This document shows, piece by piece, positions 58,301 to 62,927 of a stretch of 64,000 nt of DNA (its first letter is position 1; each line of letters starts with the position of its first letter). Made by a program: the position numbers and the translations under genes. Source of the stretch: Streblospio benedicti. Taxonomy: Eukaryota; Annelida; Polychaeta; Spionida; Spionidae. The notes beneath the pieces were generated by a model. That model made no database searches. It was given only the letters and a program-made list of their open reading frames with translations, and was not told the DNA's origin. The stretch spans positions 51,711,423 to 51,775,422 of the forward strand of contig CM032664.1 in assembly GCA_019095985.1 (NCBI GenBank). Direction: 5' to 3'.

Positions 58301-60666
58301 TCTATACTTATCTTACTGCAAATCTCTTTCACTCACCTAAAACAGAAAACAGACCACATCAAAAGACAATAAAATTGCAAATTGAAATTTAAAGGAAATT
58401 TTTTTTTCACATTATAAACCGATACATGTAAGTTCCCTTGTTTAAGTTACATAAACTAACTATACCGTATTCCCATGCATTAAAACATATGCGCTTATAA
58501 CCAAAAAACTTTTGGACCTTTCAAAAGTGAAAAAAGTTCTCACTTAAAAGTCCAGGGGGTGTATATTCAAAGCAGCATATTTCTTAACCATGGATGCTTG
58601 CTTGTAAACCTACTGTATATACATACACCTACAGCTATTCGGGCGATGATAAATGTAATTGACGTTTGACAGCGTACACGTAGCTTTCCTTGTAACATAA
58701 AAGGTAATTAATATAAATATATATAATATAATATAATATAATATATATATAACATATAATATAATATAATATAAATATATTATCGCCATTACTGATCTTC
58801 AGTCTTTCCTATCGGAGCAATGCTCAAAGCATTTTAATAATACGTGCACGCATATGAGTATATGATTTATTGAAGTGATTTATTCTACTTTCGAGTGTCT
58901 TAGGTTACTTCTGGGGTTTCAAAATGGACATAACTGTCAATATTTTTGAAGAAAAAAAATTATTTTTATCCTCACTAAGGGCCCATGGGCATTTATTCAA
59001 AGACTAATCCCATCTTCAATATTAGGCCCATGGGCTTTAATGCACCAGGAATACAGTAAGTTGTATATTTGCACACGTACATAAAGTTGGATTTGGTAAA
59101 AGAAAAATGCAAAACTACACCCTTGTGATCCATCCACATAAAGACCCTGATCCTTATAATATAAAACACAATGCACGCCAAAGACCATCCCCCCCCAACC
59201 CCCAACCCCCCTCCCTCCCACAACCTTGCCTGCTCCACGATACAACCCGTACCTGTGAGTTTGCGTTGCCTGTACTTTGTGGCAACAGCCGAGAAGGCCG
59301 TGTCCCTCATGCCTTTCATCCTCTCGCTCAGACTGCGCGTGAACCTGTATCCTTCCTCCAGCCATCTCGTCGGAGACGGCGAATTACGTGTCCGCGGTGA
59401 TGCTGGTGCCACGGGGCAAAGAAGGGCAGCGGAATTACGGCCACACGGTTCAGGGCTCACGATTGGTGGAGCCGGTGAAGCCGACCGTGGAGATTCACCA
59501 ATCGATCCGACGGTCAGCGATTCGCAGCTTCTGTTTATCACAGGCCAGGAATCCGAAGCACGGTGTTGAGGCACTGGACTTTCTGACCAATGACGTCGTT
59601 CCGTTCTGATCCACTGCATTTGTGTCATTGGCTTAGGCTTGCGGCCTGTAGGGGGCGTGGTTTGGTTGCGATGTTGAGCACCAGGGGCCACTAGCAGTGG
59701 CGTTTGGTCCTCACTGTGTGTCAGTGCTCGATACGGGTCTGTGTTACACTTGCGCAGAACATAATGTCCCGATTGCTGCTGAGAACTCTTGTTGTTTGCT
59801 GTTGGTGAAATCTGTCCATGTACACGGCTAAACACACTTACATGGGCACGATTTGGTGAAAGAGAGTTACTATCATGAGGGTGTTGTGGAGAAAGTGGGC
59901 TATTATCATGAGCAGTCTGTGACAAGCACACACCAGTGTCTTGAATATTTATCTCAAGAAAAGTTTTATTTTTGCCATAGAGGCGAGGTGACCTTTTTGG
60001 AGAGCCATGTTGAGATGTGCTGGGACTCTCCAAGTTGCCACACTGAAGACTAGTGCGATAAACGACTTTATGTCTTAAAGCTGGACTTCCATCGGATGTG
60101 GTTCGGAAGACACTTTGTTTAGCTGGATTCGAATGCTTCCGATGAACAACTGAACCATCATATGATGTGGTACGGTATACAGACAGCTTATCCAAATCAG
60201 AACTTTTACTATGAATACCTGGACTTTTATCTGTGGATGTAAGGTATTCATTCATATCACTGCTGGTACTGCTATATGAGGCACTATGGTAATGCTGGTT
60301 AATTTTCCTACCCTCAGGTGTACTTCCATGAGAACGCCGGCGTCGCTGGTACAATACCAATTTGTCAGGTACTGTCCCCGTTCCCAAACTCTGAGGTTTT
60401 GTTGGTAAAGTCATGCGGGAATCAACACTTGAACTTGATGAAGTTCTGCTTGGGAATTCCCCACTTGAACGTATCTCATATTTGGGGAATTCCATGCTTG
60501 ACCTCACTCCATGTTTTATTGGCTTTCCTCCTTCAGATGTAACACGTTTGTCTTTTGATTTATTGCGCAGTTTAACTGGTTGTTGGCCATCATCACCATA
60601 CCCATGACAACCAGCTGCAGTGAAGTGCCAGGATGTATCCATAGTGTCAGCCATCTTGTTGGCCAT
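4270..60666 (-). CDS. STARD13: DLC-family RhoGAP with SAM and START domains (STARD13/DLC1-like), whole locus
   Basis: The spliced product is a multidomain regulator that, in the known family, stimulates GTP hydrolysis by RhoA/Cdc42 at focal adhesions and so lowers actomyosin contractility. Reading the minus strand I placed 23 core exons with GT-AG borders and consistent phases, giving 1188 residues: SAM about 1-70, Ser-rich linker about 71-685, RhoGAP about 700-905, START about 945-1180 (core numbering starts at the residue before IEAIEAC). The arginine finger lies in GIFRKSG (core R744). The C-terminus GPETKI and the block KVGDGHPL-LWK resemble vertebrate STARD13 as I recall it. Three alternative first exons with phase-1 donors join the core, giving about 1659, 1696 or 1314 residues, or 18 more with the cassette. 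The symbol marks the closest vertebrate relative. An invertebrate may carry a single pre-duplication DLC gene. Core assignment is very secure; isoform structure is inferred. Confidence 0.95.
4958..5142 (-). CDS. STARD13: Core exon 22: START domain, late strands
   Basis: Encodes LRAWRSDLPPRGACVLVSTS then VEHEAASLLGGIRGVILASRYLIEPGGAGRSRLTHIARVDIR. It aligns with LRTWKTDLPKG-CTLVSLSVEHEEAQLLGGVRAV and YLIEPCGSGKSRLTHICRIDLKG of STARD13. Acceptor TTCTAG|CTGCG and donor ATACG|GTCAGT. The intron just upstream carries a 118-bp tandem array. Confidence 0.97.
5146..5567. repeat. 118-bp intronic tandem repeat, about 3.5 copies
   Basis: The landmark TTCTAGAATG recurs at 5191, 5309 and 5427, giving an exact 118-bp spacing. 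Each unit also carries GTCATTGGT, TTCATCTG-TTATAAG, a CAACAAAAAG run and GAACAGACA. A fourth, partial unit ends near 5567. It fills almost the whole intron between core exons 21 and 22 and starts next to the acceptor of exon 22. Confidence 0.92.
5618..5830 (-). CDS. STARD13: Core exon 21: START domain, middle
   Basis: Seventy-one codons beginning VGDGHPLRLWKTTVDVEAPP and ending NTMAPHPTRDYCE, highly similar to STARD13 (KVGDGHPLKLWK-SVEVEAPP, N-MAPHP-RD). HLWDEDLLKW and TDVFQYV are typical START strands. The START domain forms a lipid-sized hydrophobic pocket; no ligand is established for the DLC family. Acceptor TTGCAG|GTGGGC and donor TGCGAG|GTACGA. Confidence 0.97.
6376..6648 (-). CDS. STARD13: Core exon 20: GAP-START linker and START domain beginning
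   Basis: Ninety-one codons: VPEEMLSKFRFSYMEQGDPV at the start, a Gly/Ser-rich insert (TGGSGSGAGAPGD), then YRAHMELCIQGLLKEARDRF and KGWVTV, a short AGGAAGG insert, and TELAYRK. The IQGL-KEA--KFKGWV block opens the START fold. The two Gly-rich inserts are absent from vertebrate relatives as I recall them. Acceptor TTGAAG|GTCCCC and donor AGGAAG|GTGGGT. Confidence 0.95.
7280..7504 (-). CDS. STARD13: Core exon 19: end of RhoGAP domain
   Basis: Encodes MTASNLAVCFAPSLFHMCGS then a Gly/Pro/Lys-rich loop (PKRGRKAGSGGG) and ELMEQKAAHECLTRMITDCKKIFM. MT--NLAVC-APSLFH is the RhoGAP closing motif; the loop replaces the KP-QKDLNEN-AA segment of vertebrates. Acceptor CTTCAG|ATGACG, donor TTTATG|GTGAGC. 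Confidence 0.96.
7759..7889 (-). CDS. STARD13: Core exon 18: RhoGAP domain, late helices
   Basis: Encodes VPADMRLEALQATVMLLPDE then NCEVLQSLLLFLGDMAQHAQHNQ, aligning with the V---QRLQA--A-MLLPDENREVLQTLL-FL family pattern. Acceptor TTGTAG|ACGTG and donor AACCAG|GTCAGT. Confidence 0.96.
8542..8683 (-). CDS. STARD13: Core exon 17: RhoGAP domain, middle
   Basis: Encodes VETSPESVDFESLQPYDVAD then LLKQYFRELPECLLTNKLSESFINIF. DVAD-LKQYFR-LPE-L-TNKLSE-F is the conserved RhoGAP helix pair. The usual LPEPL is LPECL here. Acceptor TTGCAG|GTGGAG and donor TCACTC|GTAAGT. Confidence 0.96.
8895..9030. mobile_element. Small inverted-repeat element (MITE-like), 136 bp
   Basis: It begins CATAGGCAG and ends CTGCCTATG, a perfect 9-bp terminal inverted repeat. 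Inside are three copies of a GCGCCCCCC-TTTTCC type motif (near 8910, 8971 and 8996), unusual for this AT-rich intron. No coding capacity, so non-autonomous. The superfamily is not clear and no target duplication is obvious. Confidence 0.6.
9105..9226 (-). CDS. STARD13: Core exon 16: RhoGAP catalytic arginine-finger exon
   Basis: Encodes GQPLPQCILYAMRCLRRTAQ then DAVGIFRKSGVKSRIQKLRNE. G-FRKSGVKSRI is the catalytic loop of the family, with the arginine finger at core R744. All the usual residues are present, so the domain should be active. Acceptor TTTCAG|GCCAG and donor AATGAG|GTTGGT. Confidence 0.97.
9479..9573 (-). CDS. STARD13: Core exon 15: polybasic strip and start of RhoGAP domain
   Basis: Encodes VMPKFMKRFKSPDYSDKNVF then GVPLQVILQRTG. 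KFMKR-K-PDY-DK is the polybasic segment that in DLC1 is reported to bind phosphoinositides and enhance GAP activity. VFGVPL begins the RhoGAP fold. Acceptor TTTCAG|GGTG and donor CACAG|GTATGT. Confidence 0.96.
9814..9923 (-). CDS. STARD13: Core exon 14: pre-RhoGAP helix
   Basis: Encodes ISSMSAGQMMVLRRLCLLKV then TALMEKFSPSSKSGWNW, aligning with SQTASQLSLLQRFSLLRLTAIMEK-S-SNKHGW of STARD13. This segment leads into the polybasic strip before the GAP fold. Acceptor CTTCAG|ATCAGC and donor AACTG|GTAAGA. Confidence 0.95.
10209..10369 (-). CDS. STARD13: Core exon 13: RRDSGVG / RWHSF phospho-regulatory block
   Basis: After DS and an eight-glycine run it encodes RERRDSGVGSSLTRAPSDRR then RHRIRWHSFMKSHRPSLSSRNLQ. 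This is the most conserved linker block of the family (RRDSGVGASLTR, LRW-SFQ-SH-P). The Ser in RRDSG is a basophilic kinase site reported as an Akt target in DLC1. The glycine run is encoded by a GGC/GGT-rich stretch and may vary in length. Acceptor CTTGCAG|ACTC and donor CTACAG|GTGCGA. Confidence 0.95.
10634..10701 (-). CDS. STARD13: Core exon 12: TPPSGS linker
   Basis: Encodes ADTPPSGSSSAAESNHEDEP then EP, equivalent to the RTTPSD-------LNE-EPP segment of vertebrate DLC proteins. Acceptor CTCCAG|GGCTG, donor GAGCCAG|GTGAGA; phase closes with CG|G before and G|AC after. Confidence 0.9.
11384..11963 (-). CDS. STARD13: Core exon 11: long Ser/Thr/Asn-rich linker
   Basis: The largest core exon, about 193 codons. 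It starts DDIDSEKTTNIPSASTTSS and is dominated by Ser, Thr and Asn (for example STTTSVNGITTTTSNSSS), so it is disordered and probably fast evolving. Its last 30 residues are different in character: SALDSSQMDLVDIELLDQMV, an acidic-hydrophobic amphipathic stretch resembling a second LD-like motif. Acceptor TTTTCAG|ATGAT and donor ACTCG|GTAAGT. Other frames here are shadows created by the repetitive codons. Confidence 0.93.
12157..12312 (-). CDS. STARD13: Core exon 10: tensin-type YDN motif and LD-type talin-binding helix
   Basis: LVASGRLSTYDNLDDDPAG aligns with RLSIYDNVPG of DLC1, where that tyrosine (Y442 in the DLC1 literature) binds tensin/cten SH2 domains; here it is core Y338. SELDIILRDLYENISGLNRT (core 356-375) aligns with the FPELDDILYHVKGMQ helix of DLC1, an LD-type motif known to bind talin. 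Both are focal-adhesion targeting elements in the family. Conservation here argues that adhesion targeting is ancestral. Acceptor CTTCAG|AGCTG and donor GATTCAG|GTGGGT. Confidence 0.94.
12526..12612 (-). CDS. STARD13: Core exon 9: short polar linker
   Basis: Encodes SIPTSHKKVNQSVIHSETHP then TSQSYSKA, with no recognised motif. Retained because acceptor TTTCAG|ATTCC, donor AAAGCAG|GTAATG and both phases fit exactly between exons 8 and 10. It could be alternatively spliced, but skipping 87 nt keeps frame only because it is a multiple of three. Confidence 0.85.
12725..12840. repeat. Degenerate AATCTCAAT repeat cluster
   Basis: The motif ATCTCAAT recurs at least five times (near 12728, 12752, 12779, 12794 and 12815), several followed by GAATT or CAATT. 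It lies in the intron between core exons 8 and 9. Confidence 0.75.
12882..13019 (-). CDS. STARD13: Core exon 8: Ser-rich linker
   Basis: Encodes GASSLHPALSSSDSGTSGHS then LPHTSRTPLTDPTPRRYMGRHSPTQ. The SSSDSGTSG and TP-rich character recalls the SSSSSQSETSSAVSTPSPV region of DLC1. Predicted disordered. Very GC-rich compared with flanking introns. Acceptor TTCCAG|AAGG and donor CAGG|GTGAGA; both split codons close. Confidence 0.9.
13300..13659 (-). mobile_element. tRNA-derived SINE, family 1, copy 1
   Basis: On the minus strand it starts GCTCTTGTGGCCGAATGG, with a pol III A box (TGGCCGAATGG) and B box (GGTTCGATTCC), then a body containing GTCAGGTCTGATGG, GTTGAGCAAACTTACC, TACACGTTAAATAGG and TGTATGCTCCCCAGGG, and ends in an ATTTAC-rich tail. 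Copy 2 at 26332-26679 shares the whole layout. The head touches intron position about +5 of the donor of core exon 7. Confidence 0.88.
13664..13757 (-). CDS. STARD13: Core exon 7: ISGPVV linker
   Basis: Encodes MLEISGPVVIEQEEMRQRMD then RLGCVDISPTS, matching the vertebrate pattern (L-ISGP-----E-----L-C--I). Acceptor TTGCAG|ATG and donor CCAGTG|GTAAGC. A SINE begins at about intron position +5 of this donor. Confidence 0.93.
14128..14292 (-). CDS. STARD13: Core exon 6: basic KSFLTRMQSLK linker
   Basis: Fifty-five codons in phase 0 on both sides. ASKSFLTRMQSLKAGKKKHP corresponds to the conserved AKSFLKRMETLR segment of vertebrate DLC proteins, followed by a basic run (GKKKHP) and a TTTAAAA stretch. 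SERFKGASKSFL offers basophilic kinase sites. Acceptor TTGCAG|GCG and donor AACAAG|GTCAGT. Confidence 0.93.
14687..14813 (-). CDS. STARD13: Core exon 5: Ser/Asp-rich linker
   Basis: Encodes SSSSHDSVITDDIDDSLSPN then DESPVFKSRADHGQVSDSDISQ. The SVITD--D-LSP pattern recalls SESVLTDLSEPE of STARD13 at the same place. Likely disordered, with several potential phospho-Ser/Thr sites. Acceptor TTTCAG|GTCG and donor TCACAG|GTGAGA. Confidence 0.92.
15172..15326 (-). CDS. STARD13: Core exon 4: acidic DSDEEE / RRWSR block
   Basis: Encodes TDDSDEEEQCALSDKWRYQR then SSRRWSRRD, closely like vertebrate DSDEE-LCISNKWTFQRTSRRWSR. The last 15 residues (TISYTIGGQSRPI) are lineage-specific. The most downstream of four tandem TTTCAG-type acceptors is used in this call; the other three lie 21, 42 and 63 nt upstream (exon starts at 15347, 15368, 15389) and keep the frame open. 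Donor AATCAG|GTGAGA. Confidence 0.93.
15306..15395 (-). repeat. Four 21-bp tandem units, each with a splice-acceptor-like TTCAG
   Basis: On the minus strand units start TTTCAGATTGATGG, GTTCAGACTTCAGG, TTTCAGACTGATGA and TTTCAGACCGACGA, at a strict 21-bp spacing. The last is the acceptor of core exon 4. The frame is open through all four, encoding IDGSVVQ, TSGSMFQ and TDDCVFQ before TDDSDEEE. Confidence 0.92.
16674..16734 (-). CDS. STARD13: Core exon 3: end of SAM domain
   Basis: Encodes RLTTLNKCATMKIEAPHRKS, equivalent to RRLNTLNKCA-MKL in vertebrate DLC proteins, which closes the SAM domain. Acceptor TTTTCAG|ACGG and donor AAGTCG|GTGAGT. It ends in phase 0, directly before the exon that has multiple tandem acceptors. 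Confidence 0.95.
17054..17135 (-). CDS. STARD13: Core exon 2: middle of SAM domain
   Basis: Encodes HQFPIEISSVEKDHDFLDED followed by SIQSLF, matching the family pattern FPI-IS-V--DHDFL--D-I--L. Acceptor TTTTCAG|AGC and donor CTTCAG|GTAAGG. It begins and ends with two-base partial codons that close correctly on both sides. Confidence 0.95.
19017..19088 (-). CDS. STARD13: Core exon 1: start of SAM domain
   Basis: Encodes IEAIEACKWLRAAGFPQYAQ followed by MYE, the first helices of the DLC-type SAM domain; the vertebrate counterpart is IEAKEACDWLRA-GFPQYAQLYED. Acceptor TTTCAG|AGATC and donor GAAG|GTGGGT. The exon starts in the second base of a codon, so it needs a phase-1 donor upstream; all three candidate first exons supply one. 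Confidence 0.95.
21081..21114. repeat. 17-bp repeat, two units (reverse orientation)
   Basis: TAATGGGACCACCTCTT followed by TAGTGGGACCACTTTTA, the complement of the 17-mer at 45602. A related GACCACCTTCA-ATTGGACCACTTG stretch lies near 20882-20910, and CAGTAAAACCTGACG at 20817 may be the end of the same element. Confidence 0.75.
22092..22145. mobile_element. Micro-element: 15-bp perfect hairpin between 8-bp direct repeats
   Basis: CAGGGTCTAATAGAA (22100-22114) and its exact reverse complement (22124-22138) flank a 9-base loop. GGTTATAT occurs directly before (22092-22099) and after (22138-22145, sharing one G). A CAGGG-type terminus with an 8-bp duplication is the hAT signature, so this looks like a minimal hAT-derived insertion, or a collapsed one. 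Confidence 0.6.
22310..22400 (-). mobile_element. Possible tRNA-like SINE fragment
   Basis: Minus strand shows GGTAGCTTCATAGCCTCTGG followed by GGGTTCAAATCTC, a good pol III B-box match. There is no full cloverleaf or matching copy in the window. Confidence 0.3.
22740..22793 (-). CDS. STARD13: Possible 54-nt symmetric (phase 1-1) cassette exon
   Basis: Read in the frame set by the phase-1 donors upstream, this segment encodes LQHHEAYFLPLSWRWGP with no stop. It ends at the donor CCCAA|GTATGT and leaves one base for the SAM exon. The acceptor (TGTGTTATAAAAG|GG) has a poor pyrimidine tract. Because 54 nt is a multiple of three and both borders are phase 1, the exon can be used or skipped without changing the frame. 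Skipping joins G|AG and gives E-I-E-A-I-E-A, as in vertebrate DLC proteins; inclusion gives K-I-E-A. The peptide is aromatic-rich and unlike the surrounding intron, but I recognise no homologue. Confidence 0.5.
23254..24778 (-). CDS. STARD13: Alternative first coding exon B (acidic, KE-rich N-terminus)
   Basis: A 508-codon open exon ends in the phase-1 donor GGCAG|GTGTGT. The first true ATG is at 24778 (MSQSTDGEMDEGEKKDEG); the in-frame triplet at 24784 is GTG and was not used. The protein is very rich in Asp, Glu, Lys and Ser, with clusters such as EEEAIKEVIGKEDNKFEKDK and EIEWEEEN, a short hydrophobic stretch (FLVGFARTLTGLTG) near residues 60-75, and a basic C-terminal part with FRRRHLTLPSRHR and ENRRRSLDNYVV. 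No domain is recognised; it looks disordered apart from the short hydrophobic part. The last 150 bases are much more GC-rich than the rest. It lies only 460 bp upstream of the cassette exon and 4.2 kb upstream of the SAM exon, which makes it the best placed first exon. A 5' UTR exon further upstream is likely but not proven. Confidence 0.85.
25600..25830 (-). promoter_or_regulatory. GC-rich block, candidate promoter or 5' UTR exon for first exon B
   Basis: A roughly 220-bp stretch is much richer in G+C than its surroundings (CCGCCGCC, CGTCATCGTCGTCG, GTGGCGGTGGG) and lies 0.8-1 kb upstream of exon B on the gene's strand. A possible 3' splice site (ATCATGCAG|ATG) at about 24797 just upstream of the exon B start would suit a leader intron. 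No TATA box or conserved element is identified. Confidence 0.35.
26332..26679 (-). mobile_element. tRNA-derived SINE, family 1, copy 2
   Basis: Minus-strand head GCTTCCGTGGCTGAGTGG, B box GGTTCGACTCC, then the same body as copy 1 (GTCAGGTCTGATGG, GTTGAGCAGACCTACC, GTACCTACACATTATATAGG). Near its 3' end a short segment, GCAATTCAATGTTATC, is duplicated in tandem. Confidence 0.88.
27480..27579. other. Assembly gap, 100 N
   Basis: Exactly 100 undetermined bases, so the true length is unknown. Confidence 0.99.
27918..27939. repeat. (AT)n microsatellite
   Basis: About ten AT units, uninterrupted. Confidence 0.9.
30834..30849. repeat. 16-bp perfect palindrome
   Basis: TAATTAGGCCTAATTA, built of two homeodomain-type TAATTA cores around GGCC. 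It sits in a locally AATTA-rich patch, so chance is quite possible. Confidence 0.6.
37481..37506. repeat. TAGGCCTG tandem, three units
   Basis: Three exact 8-bp copies of TAGGCCTG followed by TA. Confidence 0.85.
38533..38703. mobile_element. pogo/Tigger-like MITE, 171 bp
   Basis: It has perfect 14-bp terminal inverted repeats, TACAGCAGAACCTC on the left and its complement on the right. They include TA at each end, as expected for a TA target duplication. CAG-x-AGAACCTC termini are typical of pogo/Tigger-type Tc1-mariner relatives. The interior holds ACCTCT and AGAGGT motifs and no coding frame. Confidence 0.72.
41403..41594. mobile_element. pogo-like MITE remnant, 192 bp
   Basis: It begins CAGTAAAACC and ends GTTTTACTG (9-bp inverted termini) but the flanking TA pair is not intact. 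No coding capacity. Confidence 0.45.
43420..43565 (-). mobile_element. tRNA-derived SINE, family 2, copy B (inverted)
   Basis: Read on the minus strand it has a worn tRNA-like head (GCAGTTGGACTTGTGATTGG), a short body and the same 36-bp 3' end as copy A. Copies A and B face each other in opposite orientation about 450 bp apart. Confidence 0.55.
43895..44040 (+). mobile_element. tRNA-derived SINE, family 2, copy A
   Basis: Plus-strand A-box-like GGCAGAGTGGAC, B box GTGGGTTCGAAATTC, then a short body ending CCTGACTTGGTGTCATAAG plus TCTAATGACTTAATTAC. The last 36 bp match the inverted copy at 43420-43455 at 35 of 36 positions. Confidence 0.65.
45602..45658. repeat. 17-bp tandem array CAGAGGTGGTCCCATTA
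   Basis: Three consecutive units (AGAGG, AGCGG, AGAGG variants) and a fourth truncated CAG. The same 17-mer appears in other places in the window in both orientations. Confidence 0.85.
47975..48353 (-). CDS. STARD13: Alternative first coding exon C (His/Asn-rich octapeptide repeats)
   Basis: The frame opens with three consecutive ATGs (MMMCRVATWSDMKELEHHDH) and runs 126 codons plus one base to the donor AAAAAAG|GTAAAC, again phase 1. Residues about 20-95 are a degenerate eight-residue repeat built on N-x-H or N-G-L-H cores (NSLH, NGLH, NGHH, NGHI, NGLHH, NSHD), followed by NLNQQLNNLNHP and KRYYSLSENLKK. There is no known domain; it is probably disordered and metal-binding is conceivable from the histidines. 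If spliced to the core it gives the shortest isoform, about 1314 residues. Support is the ATG cluster, the open frame, the donor and its matching phase. No conserved homology is recognised, so a chance repeat-driven frame remains possible. Confidence 0.55.
50340..50680. repeat. Diffuse GACCACT-type repeat region
   Basis: At least six CTGACCAC or TGACCATTCATT-like motifs recur at irregular spacing. Probably an old, decayed version of the 17-bp family; further remnants are near 51000-51020 and 52020-52075. Confidence 0.4.
55983..56285 (+). mobile_element. tRNA-derived SINE, family 1, decayed copy 3
   Basis: Plus-strand remnant with a worn tRNA head (GGGAGTGTGCTCAACAGAAGG) followed by GAGGTCTGATGGTGGATG, TTGAGCAAACCTCAT, ACATGTTAAATA, GTCAGGCTACCCAAGTGAA and TGTATGCTCCTTGGAGC, in the order found in copies 1 and 2. 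More diverged, hence older. Confidence 0.7.
58705..58785. repeat. ATATA-type low-complexity satellite
   Basis: Repeated AATAT/ATATAATATA units with few interruptions. Confidence 0.9.
59253..60666 (-). CDS. STARD13: Alternative first coding exon A (long Ser/Pro-rich N-terminus)
   Basis: This open exon encodes 471 codons plus one base. It starts at an ATG in good context (CAAGATGG, MANKMADTMDTSWHF) and ends in a phase-1 donor, ACAG|GTACGG. The open frame runs on past the donor for about 86 codons, but that part is low-complexity and looks intronic. The peptide is basic, Ser/Pro/Thr-rich and predicted disordered. It has a doubled RSS-EFP motif near residues 54-72, a YRRRR-like basic patch, three degenerate copies of a (Y/F)RTTS-DGS-like motif, many SP sites (NSPLSPQ, NSLSPNR, RNSPSP), and a basic end with RSLSERMKGMRD and KYRQRKL. 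I recognise no domain. It is about 34-40 kb upstream of the SAM exon and is tied to the core by strand, phase and lack of any other downstream partner. It could instead be a separate gene's 5' exon, which is less likely. Confidence 0.8.
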
Positions 60667-62927
60667 CTTGAATTTTTGTAACGCAACTATTGTAAAGAAT
60701 CTTACATTTTGATGAATTGGATTTCTTGGTTAGTTTCTATTCTTCTATCACTACAGTTTTAGAGTACAAAATATTTGTCTATGTCTGATTGATGAATTTT
60801 GCACTACAACATTAAAATTGTAATCAGTATTTTCACGTCATATATAATGTTCTAATTGTTTCTACAATACAGTTTAAGTCAGTCTTTCTATTATTTCTTC
60901 ATGCAAAAATTTAAGCTTACAACATTTATCACTCAGTGTACTTTTGTTTTACATTTCCATTACACATACAATCAATGAATATCTCTAATGTAATAGTTCA
61001 AACTTTGTCCTGAAAGCCATTTTTTCTAATGAATGTTGCGTCATGAGAAAGAGAAACAAGGCTATCCCTCAACATTTTTATGCTCAATAATCACCGGAAT
61101 TTGTGAGAAGATTTGGATTAGAGTGTCCAGGGACTCAGGGTGTGATATCAGTGAAACAGCAGTGAGAAGCATGATGTAAATAATATGGTGTGTAGTTTTC
61201 TAAATGGGAGCCCTTCTATTAGGTATTAGGTCTATTTTGGCCTTCCTGTAGTTATGTTCGTAATTACATCTTTTGTAATGTGAGAATTCTCTAAGGAGAC
61301 AGCTTCTGTTTTTGGAAAACCTAAGCATGATATGACCAACATTGGATTAGGATAGGAATACTTTTGAAATTGGACTATGTTGCGAGACCATCTCTAATAA
61401 GAAAATCATTTGGTAAATCAGTGGGACAACATGCATGTGTATGTATTGAAACCACCTCTGTTAAAGGTTTTGCTCAGTGGCTGATCAAGTATGCTTGCAC
61501 AGAAACAGTATATGTTTTGCGCATTCTGAAAGTTCCTTCTATGTAAACAATGGATTAACGCATCTAGACTAATTCATATACAACACAATAAAAAAAATAT
61601 CTAGAAACCCATCAAAACACGTGCCGGCATGAAATATAAAGCAAATGATTTTTGTAGGACGTATATTCACGGTGCGCAAAAGAACACCAATGTTAAATTT
61701 GACATCTGCAGTTAGCCTGGTGAAAATCATTTGATTAGGTAACCTCACATGCGTTTTAGCTAATAAAATATCATGATATTTTTATAGGTGTAATAAATAT
61801 TAAAAGTGAAGAATGTGATTATTATTTTCCTTACACTTTCAATGGCAGAGACATTGCTTATTGATCCTGGATTTTACAGAACACATATGTTTTTGACTGA
61901 GCATTATCTCTAAATGGAAGTACCACCTCAAAATTATGATATGACATTAAATATAAAATCTACCAAAGTTCGATCTAATCATCTATGAAAAGAAAGTGGA
62001 AACAAATGATGAAACGGAAAGAGTGGGAAGAATAAATGAATTTCCAGGACAAAAACTTGTACTTGTCACAAGTGATTGCAGCATCAGAGTGTCAGACTTT
62101 TATACATTTATATTCAACAATTCATCAAAAGCACTCAGACCTGTGAGACAGGATTTTGACACAATTGATTAAATTCTGTTTTTGCATTCTTTGTCTTGTA
62201 AATTGTAACATATGCAAAGCCACCAGCAGACAAACATGAAAGAACATTGTTGGACTCTTTGATTGTAAAGATTTAAGAAACAGATTTACAACTTTTCCAC
62301 TATTTTACATGAAGCCAATGGAAACAATGTCATATGGTCTCAGCTTGACCGGCTTAGCCTCAAATTCTGCAAATACATACCCCAATCTTCTAGAATCGAT
62401 AGAATATAGATATATTGAAGAAAAAACTAGTGAAAATGAACGTTTGTTTGATATATCCCCCAGTGCCATATGTATCATAACTCATAGCAGTTCACAAGCA
62501 CAATATTTCTCCACGACACACCCAGATGTAGCAGGCAAATGTTCCATGCTGAATGTCAAATGTCAAAACGTCAAAATGTCAAAATACTTTTCCAATGTCG
62601 GATGTCTATTTCAATGTAAAGTAATTTGAACGGTGAAACTTACATCATTTGAACACCAACTACTCTAGGTCATGCTTAGAGAGGTATTCGATTTGCAGAC
62701 GTGGTATCTACACTCATTGGGCACTATTACAGATGCTGGCCCATATCATTGTCAAATAGATGACTAACAGTGGTCACTATATGGAGAATGTCATGTCACA
62801 TACCAAATCTCATTTTCATTATGTGGTGATCATTGCCTCATCCTCTCACTGAACAGAACACATACGTCCAAAACGTGTAAAGATTCACAAATACATAGGC
62901 ACTTGTTCAATTTGGCAGTAAACATTA

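Larger units (their letters stand above)
48354..59252. other. Long intron between first exons A and C, no supported gene
   Basis: About 10.9 kb, AT-rich. Holds a diffuse GACCACT-type region near 50340-50680, SINE copy 3 near 56 kb and an AT-rich satellite near 58.7 kb. CAGTAAACCCTCTC at 54812 resembles a pogo-type terminus without a partner. Open frames on the plus strand (48414-48785, 55425-55721) look random. Confidence 0.55.

Noticed and set aside
58993-59252. Extension of exon A past its donor
   Set aside because: The frame continues but turns into low-complexity Gly/Trp/Val then random sequence; a good phase-1 donor ends the exon at 59253.
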